Shown here: positions 1 to 5,385 of the stretch, piece by piece
Numbering within the stretch: position 1 is the stretch's first letter
Layout: each line of letters opens with the position of its first letter
From: Fusobacteriales bacterium
Lineage (GTDB): Bacteria > Fusobacteriota > Fusobacteriia > Fusobacteriales > Leptotrichiaceae
Reading direction: 5' to 3'
DNA length: 5,385 nt
NCBI GenBank assembly: GCA_031285605.1
Contig: JAITVW010000320.1
Span: 1 to 5,385, forward strand
Translations under genes and position numbers: made by a program
Notes under the pieces: model-generated
Told to the model about the DNA's origin: nothing
Database searches by the model: none
The model's input: the letters and a program-made list of their open reading frames with translations, nothing else

Positions 1-244
1 GTCATATGACGGCTATCACCATCATTTTGCTTTTAACCACTGGGATTCCAGAATTTCAAAACCGGGGGATAATGAAAGTACAGGACTTGAAATTATTGAA
101 TATGAAGTAGATAAAGAAAAATACGAGCATATAAAAAATAATGCGGAAAAAAATCTAAAGTATCCTGATTTAGAAATAAGGGATGGATATTTTATTATTA
201 ACGATTTGAATAATGTAAAACTTATAATTAATAATAAGAATTAA
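1..244 (+). CDS. VOC/glyoxalase-fold protein, CatE-like (C-terminal part, cut by window edge)
   Basis: This is an open reading frame entered at position 2 and ending in TAA at 242-244. It gives the last 80 residues of a protein whose start lies outside the window. The fragment opens with SYDGYHHHFAFNHWDS. That resembles the GYHHHIGLNTW motif of two-domain catechol-2,3-dioxygenase-like proteins of the vicinal oxygen chelate (VOC) superfamily, such as Bacillus CatE/YfiE, where it lies in the second glyoxalase module and supplies a metal-binding histidine. The motif is followed by TGLEIIEYEV, and near the end by GYFIINDLNN. The latter fits the usual beta strand ending in D-P-x-G-N, here degenerate (DLNN). 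The usual C-terminal acidic metal ligand is not obvious (VKLII). The family call comes from motif memory. Substrate and activity cannot be told from this part. A terminator follows 7 bases after the stop, so it is transcriptionally separate from the operon downstream. Confidence 0.72.
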   Translation, partial: SYDGYHHHFAFNHWDSRISKPGDNESTGLEIIEYEVDKEKYEHIKNNAEKNLKYPDLEIRDGYFIINDLNNVKLIINNKN

Positions 245-251
245 ATATAGA

Positions 252-286
252 AAAAAGCCGGATTTAGAAAAATGAACCGGCTTTTT
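252..286 (+). terminator. Intrinsic terminator of the VOC gene
   Basis: A perfect 10-bp inverted repeat is seen, AAAAAGCCGG at 252-261 and CCGGCTTTTT at 277-286, with a 15-base loop. The GC-rich core is flanked by an A run on the left and a T run on the right, so it could work in both directions. No minus-strand gene is seen nearby. It separates the VOC gene from the acn promoter region. Confidence 0.85.
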
Positions 287-348
287 AATTTATTGGAGTA
301 TATCAGAAAAAATACTGAGAAATGAGAAATTTTAAGTATGTTTTTTTC

Positions 349-378
349 TTGACAAGTGTAAAATATTACTGTTATTAT
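349..378 (+). promoter_or_regulatory. Candidate promoter P1 of the acn operon
   Basis: A perfect -35 box TTGACA (349-354) is followed after 18 bases by TATTAT (373-378), which is 5 of 6 to consensus. The -10 is preceded by TG at 370-371, giving an extended -10. Transcription would start near 385, giving a leader of about 330 bases before acn. Confidence 0.6.
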
Positions 379-503
379 ATAAAAATAAAGTGATTAACAG
401 GTAAAGAACAACGGGGATTTGATCTAAGAAAAATGTAATATAAAATGAATTAACGGACTATACATAAACATAGCAAATGATAATATTATTTTCTTATTAC
501 CTC

Positions 504-532
504 TTGACAAACTGCTTTTTTAACCTTATAAT
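504..532 (+). promoter_or_regulatory. Candidate main promoter P2 of the acn operon (full consensus)
   Basis: TTGACA at 504-509, a 17-base spacer, then TATAAT at 527-532: a perfect sigma70/sigmaA consensus with optimal spacing. Transcription would begin near 539, giving a leader of about 175 bases. The inverted repeat at 557-592 would lie about 20-50 bases into the transcript. This is the strongest promoter match in the window. Confidence 0.8.
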
Positions 533-556
533 CTTATATATCATTTATATATATAC

Positions 557-592
557 TTAACTATACTATTTATGAAAAATTTATATAGTTAA
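557..592. repeat. Perfect 9-bp inverted repeat downstream of P2 (operator or leader hairpin)
   Basis: TTAACTATA (557-565) and TATAGTTAA (584-592) are exact reverse complements separated by 18 bases. Its place just after the P2 start point would suit a repressor site or a weak hairpin in the mRNA leader. Only 2 of the 9 pairs are G-C, and no T run directly follows, so it is unlikely to be a terminator. In sequence this AT-rich it could be chance. Confidence 0.4.
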
Positions 593-645
593 ATATTTTA
601 TATTTATGTTTGAAAAAATATAATAAAGCTTATATTTAGACAGCT

Positions 646-674
646 TTGACATTAAAACAGAGAAGGACTTTAAG
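646..674 (+). promoter_or_regulatory. Weak candidate promoter P3 close to acn
   Basis: TTGACA (646-651) is followed after 17 bases by TTTAAG (669-674), a 4 of 6 match to the -10 consensus. A start near 681 would leave a leader of about 35 bases containing the acn Shine-Dalgarno. The -35 is perfect but the -10 is poor. The -35 also overlaps the right arm of the small inverted repeat 625-647. Confidence 0.3.
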
Positions 675-698
675 TTTATATTAATAAAATAAATTTTT

Positions 699-704
699 GG
701 AGGA
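699..704 (+). promoter_or_regulatory. Ribosome binding site that fixes the acn start
   Basis: GGAGGA at 699-704 lies 10 bases before the ATG at 715. An in-frame TTG at 697 overlaps this Shine-Dalgarno sequence, so it cannot be the start served by it. The spacing to 715 is a little long but usable. Confidence 0.8.
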
Positions 705-714
705 TAAAATAAGA

Positions 715-2649
715 ATGGGACTAAGTTTAACTTACAAAATATTAGGTCAAAATTTATTAAAAGGTGAATTGAGGCCGGGAGAAGAAATCTGTGTTAAGGT
801 TCATCAGACTCTGACACAGGATTCTACAGGAACTATGGCTTACCTGCAGCTGAATGCTATGAATGCAGATAAGGTAAAGACAGAAGTATCAGTAGCGTAT
901 ATTGATCATAATATGCTTCAGGCAAGTTTTGAGAATGCCGATGATCATGAGTTTATAAAAACTTCGGCAGCAAAACACGGAATAATCTTTTCCAAACCTG
1001 GTAACGGGATATGCCACAGACTTCATCTGGAAAAATTCGGAAAACCCGGAAAAATATTAATAGGTTCAGACAGTCATACACCTACAGGAGGCGGACTGGG
1101 TATGATAGCTGTGGGAGCCGGCGGGCTTGATGTAGCTGTTGGTATGGTCAGAGGTTTATACTATCTGAAAGCTCCGAAAGTTTATAATGTGGAATTGAGA
1201 GGAAAGCTGCAGCCGTGGGTTTCTGCCAAAGACATAATACTTCATGTATTAAGAGAGCTTACAGTAAAAGGCGGAGTAGGATATGTAATAGAGTATACAG
1301 GCGAGGGTGTAAAATACCTGTCTGTAGATGACAGAGCAACTATTACAAATATGGGCGCAGAGCTGGGAGCAACAACATCAGTATTTGAAAGTAATGAAGA
1401 AACACTGGATTTCTTGAAGAAGCAGGGACGTGAGGAAGACTATGTACCGCTTTCTGCAGATTCTGACGCAGAATATGACGAAAAATTAGTGGTGAATCTT
1501 GATGAGCTTGTACCGCTTGCGGCATTTCCGCATAGTCCGGACAATGTACATGAAATACCCGAAAGTGAAAAAATAAAAGTTGATCAGATAGCAATAGGTT
1601 CTTGTACGAATTCATCATATTCAGATTTTATGAAACTTGCAAAAATACTGGAAGGAAAAAAGGTACATCCTGACGTGAGCCTTGTTTTATCACCGGGCTC
1701 AAGCAATATATTGAATATGATATCTGAAAACGGTGCATTAGCTGCTTTGATAGCGGCAGGAGCAAGAGTGCTGGAAGCGTCATGCGGTCCGTGTATAGGT
1801 ATGGGGCAGGCACCAAAATCCGAAGGAATCTCACTAAGAACTTTTAACAGAAACTTTAAAGGAAGATGCGGAACTATGAATGCCGAAGTTTATCTTGTAA
1901 GTACGGAAACAGCAGCAGTGTCGTCAATAACAGGATATTTTACTGATCCGAGAACTTTTGGTGATGAGATAAAAGTGGAGTTTCCTGAAAAATATGCATT
2001 ATATGATAATTACTATATATATCCGCCTGAATCAGACGAAGACAGAAGAAATACAGAGATAATAATGGGACCAAACATAAAGCCGTTTCCGATAAATAAA
2101 CCTCTTGAGGATGAATTTATCAGAAAAGTAATATTGAAAACAAAGGACAATATCACAACAGATGACATCTGCCCTTCTAATGCAAAACTTCTGCCTTTTA
2201 GATCAAATATACCAAAATTATCTGAATATTGTTTTAACACAATAATACCAGATTTTAAAGAGAGAGCAGAAAAGAATAACGGCGGTATTGTAATAGGCGG
2301 AGATAACTATGGTCAGGGTTCGAGCAGGGAACATGCAGCTTTGCTTCCGCTGTATTTAGGAATAAAAGCAGTAATTGCTAAATCTTTCGCCAGAATACAC
2401 AAGGCTAATCTTGTAAATGCAGGAATTATACCGTTGGAGTTTATCAACGCAGATGACTATGATAAGATTGATGAATATGATGAACTGGAATTCAAGGATA
2501 CAAAATCATCTTTGAAAACAGGAATATTTAAAATACTGAACAAAACAAAAAATATAGAATTTGAAGCCGGATTTACAGGTTCCGAAAGAGAAAATAAAAT
2601 ACTGGAATATGGCGGATATCTGAACTTTGCCACAAGTTCTGAATTCTAA
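715..2649 (+). CDS. acn: Aconitate hydratase (aconitase)
   Basis: This cytoplasmic [4Fe-4S] enzyme interconverts citrate and isocitrate through cis-aconitate. The protein has 644 residues, the size of the shorter bacterial aconitases (about 640) rather than the ~900-residue AcnA type. The N-terminus MGLSLTYKIL matches that family and supports ATG 715 over the upstream in-frame TTG at 697. Visible motifs are TLTQDSTGT (32-40), SDSHTPTGGG (118-127), the cluster ligands C297 (GSCTNS) and C357/C360 (CGPC), and NRNFKGR (378-384) with the active-site arginines. The C-terminal swivel domain carries TTDD (481-484) and GSSREHAA, where S536 corresponds to the catalytic base serine (Ser642 of mitochondrial aconitase) and R538 to its substrate-binding arginine. 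All expected catalytic residues are present. Residue 385 is Cys where I recall Ser in many relatives. It is the first gene of the operon, 22 bases before icd. Isopropylmalate isomerase is unlikely because both domains are fused and the neighbours are icd and citrate synthase. Confidence 0.96.
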   Translation: MGLSLTYKILGQNLLKGELRPGEEICVKVHQTLTQDSTGTMAYLQLNAMNADKVKTEVSVAYIDHNMLQASFENADDHEFIKTSAAKHGIIFSKPGNGICHRLHLEKFGKPGKILIGSDSHTPTGGGLGMIAVGAGGLDVAVGMVRGLYYLKAPKVYNVELRGKLQPWVSAKDIILHVLRELTVKGGVGYVIEYTGEGVKYLSVDDRATITNMGAELGATTSVFESNEETLDFLKKQGREEDYVPLSADSDAEYDEKLVVNLDELVPLAAFPHSPDNVHEIPESEKIKVDQIAIGSCTNSSYSDFMKLAKILEGKKVHPDVSLVLSPGSSNILNMISENGALAALIAAGARVLEASCGPCIGMGQAPKSEGISLRTFNRNFKGRCGTMNAEVYLVSTETAAVSSITGYFTDPRTFGDEIKVEFPEKYALYDNYYIYPPESDEDRRNTEIIMGPNIKPFPINKPLEDEFIRKVILKTKDNITTDDICPSNAKLLPFRSNIPKLSEYCFNTIIPDFKERAEKNNGGIVIGGDNYGQGSSREHAALLPLYLGIKAVIAKSFARIHKANLVNAGIIPLEFINADDYDKIDEYDELEFKDTKSSLKTGIFKILNKTKNIEFEAGFTGSERENKILEYGGYLNFATSSEF

Positions 2650-2660
2650 TACATACAAAA

Positions 2661-2667
2661 AAGGAGG
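2661..2667 (+). promoter_or_regulatory. Ribosome binding site that fixes the icd start
   Basis: AAGGAGG at 2661-2667 is a near-perfect Shine-Dalgarno sequence 4 bases before the ATG at 2672. The same frame is open further upstream to 2627 and contains an ATG there, but that start would overlap the end of acn and has no such site. The protein family also begins at the MRKVTLIPGDGIGPE stretch. Confidence 0.88.
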
Positions 2668-2671
2668 AATT

Positions 2672-3673
2672 ATGAGAAAAGTAACTCTCATTCCGGGAGA
2701 TGGAATCGGTCCGGAAATATCAAAAAGTGTAACGGATATATTTGAAGCAGCCGGTGTAGAAGTGGAATTTGAAACAGAAAACGCCGGAGAAAAAGTTTAT
2801 AATGAAACAGGGGAGCTTATCCCTGAATCATTATATAAAAGTATAGAAAAAAACAAAGTTGCTTTGAAAGGACCAATAACAACACCGATAGGCAAAGGAT
2901 TCAGAAGTATAAATGTATATCTAAGAAAAAAATATGATTTATATTCTAATATAAGACCGATAAAAACTCTTCCGGGAATCAAAACAAGATATGAGAATAT
3001 AGATCTGGTTATATTCCGGGAAAACACCGAGGGACTATATATTGGTGAGGAAAAATTTGAAAATGAAGAACAGACATCGGCAATAGCAATAAAGAGAATT
3101 ACAAAAAAAGGAAGCTTCAGAATAATAAAAGCTGCTTTTGAATATGCAAAAGCCAATAATCTTAATAAAGTAACCGTGGTTCATAAAGCTAATATACTCA
3201 AGATAACTGACGGTTTGTTTTTGGAGACGGCAAGAGAAACAGCAAAAAATTATCCGGGAATAACTGCCGAAGAAGTAATAATAGACAATATGTGCATGCA
3301 GCTGGTTATGAACCCTGAAAAATATCAGGTAATAGTAACTATGAATCTGTATGGCGATATACTTTCAGACCTTTGTGCAGGTCTTGTGGGCGGACTCGGG
3401 CTTGCTCCGGGTGCAAATATAGGGGAAGAAATTGCTGTTTTTGAAGCAGTACACGGATCGGCGCCTGATATAGCCGGTCAGAATAAGGCTAATCCTTTGG
3501 CACTTTTATTTACGTCTATAGATATGTTGAAATATCTTAAAGAAAATGAAAAAGCTGGGCAAATAGAGAGAGCTGTTTTAAGAGTTCTGGAAAAAGCGGA
3601 AGTATTAACGGCAGACTTGGGAGGCAGTGCTACAACAGAAGAACTTACTGCAGAAATAATAAAAAATCTATAG
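2672..3673 (+). CDS. icd: Isocitrate dehydrogenase, NAD-type
   Basis: This enzyme oxidatively decarboxylates isocitrate to 2-oxoglutarate in the cytoplasm. The 333-residue protein is a short member of the isocitrate/isopropylmalate dehydrogenase family and opens with the IPGDGIGPE motif. The substrate loop RSINVYLR has S79 and N81, matching Ser113 and Asn115 of the E. coli enzyme. R85, R95 and R116 match Arg119, Arg129 and Arg153. Y123 and K172 are the catalytic tyrosine and lysine. D205, D229 and D233 bind the metal, with the same 24-residue spacing as E. coli Asp283/307. The coenzyme site reads HGSAPDIAG: D266-I267 stand where NADP enzymes have Lys-Tyr, so NAD+ is the predicted coenzyme. 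The start at 2672 is set by AAGGAGG; an upstream in-frame ATG at 2627 overlaps acn. It lies 22 bases after acn and 14 before the citrate synthase gene. Isopropylmalate or homoisocitrate dehydrogenase is less likely given the RSxN loop and the operon. Confidence 0.94.
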   Translation: MRKVTLIPGDGIGPEISKSVTDIFEAAGVEVEFETENAGEKVYNETGELIPESLYKSIEKNKVALKGPITTPIGKGFRSINVYLRKKYDLYSNIRPIKTLPGIKTRYENIDLVIFRENTEGLYIGEEKFENEEQTSAIAIKRITKKGSFRIIKAAFEYAKANNLNKVTVVHKANILKITDGLFLETARETAKNYPGITAEEVIIDNMCMQLVMNPEKYQVIVTMNLYGDILSDLCAGLVGGLGLAPGANIGEEIAVFEAVHGSAPDIAGQNKANPLALLFTSIDMLKYLKENEKAGQIERAVLRVLEKAEVLTADLGGSATTEELTAEIIKNL

Positions 3674-3687
3674 TCGGGAGTGATTGA

Positions 3688-5013
3688 ATGGATGACAAAT
3701 TTTTAGATTCTCTTTCAAAAATTATAAAACAAAATAATGCCATAGAGCCTGAACTATATGATAGATATGATGTAAAACGGGGACTTAGACACAAAAACGG
3801 TACCGGAGTTCTTGTGGGACTTACGAAAATAGGTTCTGTCCATGGATATAAAATAGAAGATAATAAAAAGATTCCTGAGGAAGGAAGACTTTATTACAGG
3901 GATTACGAGATAAAAAAACTGGCTTCCATATTGAAAGTAGAAGACAGATTTTCATTTGAAAAAACAATGTTTCTGTTATTATTTGGCGAAGTACCTACTT
4001 CTGCCGAATTAAATCTTTTTATATCCGGTCTGAACGAATTTCAGAATCTCCCGGAAGAATTTACGGAAAATTTTCTTTTGAGAAAACCCAGCGTTGATCT
4101 TATGAATCAGCTGCAAAGGGCAGTTTTGTGTCTTTATACGATAGACGATAATCCTGATGATACATCATTAAATAATCTGATAAGGCAGGCACTAAGCATA
4201 ATAGGGAAATTTCCGAGCATTTTGACATACAGTTATAATGCTTACAGACACAAACATTTTAATGACAGCCTTGTGATACATAATCCCAGACCTGATTTGA
4301 GCATAGCAGAAAATATATTGTACATGTTCAGACATAATAATAATTTTTCACGTATAGAGTCTACTACTCTTGACCTGCTTCTTGTTATTCATGCAGAGCA
4401 CGGCGGGGGAAATAATTCTACATTTACTTCACATGTTGTTTCTTCAACGGGAACTGATACATATTCAGCTATATCTGCTGCAATAGGATCGCTTAAGGGA
4501 CCAAAACACGGCGGTGCGAATTCCATGGTTTCAAAAATGATTAATAATATAAAAGAAAATGCAGATTATTCAGATAGAGAAAAATTAAAGGAATATCTGA
4601 GAAAAATGCTTAACAATGAGGTATTTGACAAATCAGGGCTTATATACGGAATGGGTCATGCGATATACACTCTTTCTGATCCGAGAGCAGAGCTTCTGAA
4701 GGTAAAAGCAGAAGAACTGGCACTTTCAAAGAATAAGACTGAGGAATTTAATCTGTATAAAAATATAGAGGAAATTTCAAAGGAATTATTCAAGGAAATC
4801 AGGGGAAATGATTTTGAAATATGTGCAAATGTAGATTTTTATTCAGGTTTTGTATATAAACTCTTAAATATACCGGAAATAATGTTTACACCATTGTTTG
4901 CCACTTCAAGAATAGCAAGCTGGAATGCACACAGAATCGAGCAGCTGGTTTTTGATAAAAAAATTATTCGTCCTGCATATAAAGCAATAGATGCGGATGG
5001 AAACTTATTATAA
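3688..5013 (+). CDS. gltA: Citrate synthase (Si type)
   Basis: This enzyme condenses oxaloacetate with acetyl-CoA to give citrate, feeding the aconitase and isocitrate dehydrogenase encoded just upstream. The 441-residue length and all-helical sequence fit the Si-citrate synthase family, in the form common in Clostridia and Fusobacteria. Motifs in order are GRLYYRDYEI (about 66-75, the family's G-x-x-Y-R-G-Y-like region), HAEHGGGNNSTF (235-246, with the first active-site histidine), PKHGGANS with H274, GMGHAIYTLSDPR with H324 and R333, NVDFYSG with catalytic Asp D383, and the C-terminal RPAY with R428. All active-site residues expected for the family are present. GGGAG at 3676-3680, 7 bases before the ATG, supports the start. 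The gene is last in the operon and a terminator follows. 2-methylcitrate synthase activity cannot be excluded from sequence, but there are no prp genes here and the neighbours favour citrate. The gene symbol could equally be citZ. Confidence 0.94.
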   Translation: MDDKFLDSLSKIIKQNNAIEPELYDRYDVKRGLRHKNGTGVLVGLTKIGSVHGYKIEDNKKIPEEGRLYYRDYEIKKLASILKVEDRFSFEKTMFLLLFGEVPTSAELNLFISGLNEFQNLPEEFTENFLLRKPSVDLMNQLQRAVLCLYTIDDNPDDTSLNNLIRQALSIIGKFPSILTYSYNAYRHKHFNDSLVIHNPRPDLSIAENILYMFRHNNNFSRIESTTLDLLLVIHAEHGGGNNSTFTSHVVSSTGTDTYSAISAAIGSLKGPKHGGANSMVSKMINNIKENADYSDREKLKEYLRKMLNNEVFDKSGLIYGMGHAIYTLSDPRAELLKVKAEELALSKNKTEEFNLYKNIEEISKELFKEIRGNDFEICANVDFYSGFVYKLLNIPEIMFTPLFATSRIASWNAHRIEQLVFDKKIIRPAYKAIDADGNLL

Positions 5014-5090
5014 TTTTTTTGAAAAAAACTATTTAATATTTTAAAATTAAGAATAATAGAATATAATTATCAAAAAGATATAGTCTAAAA

Positions 5091-5117
5091 AAATGAGCCG
5101 TGAGGCTCATTTCTTTC
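5091..5117 (+). terminator. Intrinsic terminator of the acn-icd-citrate synthase operon
   Basis: A perfect 9-bp stem is seen, AAATGAGCC (5091-5099) and GGCTCATTT (5104-5112), closed by the tetraloop GTGA (GNRA type). It is preceded by an A run and followed by CTTTC. It stands 77 bases after the citrate synthase stop. The T tract is short and interrupted, but the stem is stable. Confidence 0.82.
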
Positions 5118-5118
5118 A

Positions 5119-5147
5119 TTGAGATAAAAAGAAAGTAAAGATAGAAT
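5119..5147 (+). promoter_or_regulatory. Promoter-like sequence after the operon terminator
   Basis: TTGAGA (5119-5124) and TAGAAT (5142-5147) are separated by 17 bases, each 5 of 6 to the sigma70 consensus. A start near 5154 would lie directly before a 27-codon frame and a downstream hairpin with a T tract. Such matches are common by chance in AT-rich DNA. Confidence 0.35.
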
Positions 5148-5270
5148 TTTTATTGGTATGCATGGCTTTTAATATAAGGAAACTACATAGTAAAACAGAA
5201 GATGAGCGTTTAGGAGTGGCATTTCACAAAAAGAAATTATGCTAAAAGTAGTAATAAATATTTTTTTCAA

Positions 5271-5296
5271 AGAGAAGAAATTCTCTAATTTTTTAT
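5271..5296 (+). terminator. Weak terminator-like hairpin
   Basis: AGAGAA (5271-5276) and TTCTCT (5281-5286) form a perfect 6-bp stem around the GNRA-type tetraloop GAAA. Two bases later a T6 run begins. The stem has only two G-C pairs and would be weak. No comparable T run follows on the minus strand, so the plus strand is the likelier direction. Confidence 0.35.
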
Positions 5297-5349
5297 TTAT
5301 TTAAAATTACAGATACTACGAAAAAATTTTTAAAATATAAAAAAACAGA

Positions 5350-5383
5350 GGCTGTATTTAAAATTTTTCTTTTTGATACAGCC
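5350..5383 (-). terminator. Inverted repeat at the window edge, possible minus-strand terminator
   Basis: GGCTGTAT (5350-5357) and ATACAGCC (5376-5383) are perfect 8-bp inverted repeats around an 18-base T-rich loop. Read on the minus strand, the stem is followed after four bases by a run of seven T (5339-5345 complement). That fits a terminator for a leftward gene beyond the right edge. Alternatively, the outer sequence GGGGCTGTATC on the minus strand looks like the tip of an insertion sequence, and the window stops exactly there, so this cannot be settled here. Confidence 0.4.
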
Positions 5384-5385
5384 CC

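Larger units (their letters stand above)
287..714 (+). other. Intergenic regulatory region and leader of the acn operon
   Basis: About 430 bases without a credible protein gene on either strand. The only ATG-opened frames are a few codons long (for example at 572 and 606) and have no Shine-Dalgarno sequence. The region is much richer in A and T than the genes. It holds three promoter-like sequences (boxes starting at 349, 504 and 646), a short AT palindrome at 480-489, a perfect 9-bp inverted repeat at 557-592, and a weaker one (AAAGCT at 625-630 with AGCTTT at 642-647). I recognise no known riboswitch or T-box. Confidence 0.7.
5118..5385. other. Gene-poor 3' stretch
   Basis: No convincing protein gene is seen on either strand in these 268 bases. 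The best small frame is 27 codons (ATG at 5162, stop 5243-5245). It has a mixed, hydrophilic composition (MAFNIRKLHSKTEDERLGVA and 7 more residues), no Shine-Dalgarno sequence, and nothing I recognise. The stretch also holds a promoter-like sequence (5119-5147), a short hairpin (5271-5286) with a following T tract, and an inverted repeat at the window edge (5350-5383). Confidence 0.55.

Noticed and set aside
572..592. Possible leader peptide ATG-AAA-AAT-TTA-TAT-AGT-TAA (MKNLYS)
   Set aside because: No Shine-Dalgarno sequence, only six codons, no run of regulatory codons, and no terminator or antiterminator pair after it.
606..623. Possible leader peptide MFEKI
   Set aside because: Five codons, no ribosome binding site, expected by chance in this base composition.
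287..714. Known riboswitch or T-box in the acn leader
   Set aside because: No T-box sequence, no conserved riboswitch core that I recognise, and no stable GC-containing terminator before acn.
1343..1834. Minus-strand open frames of 91 and 68 codons inside acn
   Set aside because: They lie wholly opposite a well-conserved aconitase gene, have no Shine-Dalgarno sequence and show no recognisable motifs.
2013..2240. Minus-strand frame of 75 codons opposite the acn swivel domain
   Set aside because: Shadow of the real gene, without start signals or family resemblance.
2506..2691. Minus-strand frame of 61 codons across the acn-icd junction
   Set aside because: Cys/Phe-rich composition typical of a reverse shadow, no start signals, and it covers the icd ribosome binding site.
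2797..3156. Minus-strand open frame of 119 codons inside icd, rich in hydrophobic residues
   Set aside because: The membrane-like look comes from reverse-reading AT-rich codons of icd (Lys/Glu/Ile codons become Phe/Ile/Leu). There is no ribosome binding site and it is fully opposite conserved active-site sequence.
5239..5304. 21-codon frame starting ATG-CTA-AAA after a TAGGAG at 5211
   Set aside because: The Shine-Dalgarno-like sequence is more than 20 bases from the ATG, and the frame runs through a hairpin and T tract. Composition is purely AT-driven.
1..5385. CRISPR array, tRNA, rRNA, toxin-antitoxin or phage defence genes
   Set aside because: No regularly spaced direct repeats, no tRNA-like T-loop sequence with matching acceptor arms, and every sizeable gene is accounted for by a VOC protein or the three citrate-pathway enzymes.

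Overview
The window is a strongly AT-rich stretch of bacterial chromosome carrying one clear operon, aconitase, NAD-type isocitrate dehydrogenase and citrate synthase. The tail of an unrelated gene lies upstream and a gene-poor stretch lies downstream. Arginine is mostly AGA, the Shine-Dalgarno sequences are strong (GGAGG type), and the three enzymes are of the kinds common in fermentative anaerobes. I infer a low-GC anaerobe, either Fusobacteriota (Leptotrichia or Sebaldella-like) or Clostridia. The assignment rests on protein style and base composition, not on a marker gene.

Layout: positions 1-244 hold the C-terminal 80 residues of a VOC/glyoxalase-fold protein similar to the catechol-2,3-dioxygenase (CatE-like) group, closed by a good intrinsic terminator at 252-286. 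Positions 287-714 are a long AT-rich regulatory region with no credible gene. It holds up to three sigma70-type promoters that each carry a perfect TTGACA box, the middle one being a full consensus match, and a perfect 9-bp inverted repeat just downstream of the middle promoter. The operon follows: acn (715-2649), icd (2672-3673) and a citrate synthase gene (3688-5013), with gaps of only 22 and 14 bases. It ends in a GNRA-loop terminator at 5091-5117. Positions 5118-5385 contain no convincing protein gene. They do hold a promoter-like sequence followed by a weak hairpin-plus-T-tract, which could bound a short transcript, and an inverted repeat at the very right edge.

Together the three enzymes make citrate from oxaloacetate and acetyl-CoA, isomerise it to isocitrate and oxidise that to 2-oxoglutarate. 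No other TCA genes are seen here, so the likely role is the oxidative half-cycle that supplies 2-oxoglutarate for glutamate synthesis. All key catalytic residues are present in all three proteins.

I did not find a novel system. The points most worth a second look are the unusually rich promoter region of the operon, the NAD-type specificity residues of the isocitrate dehydrogenase, and the possible small transcript and edge repeat at the 3' end.
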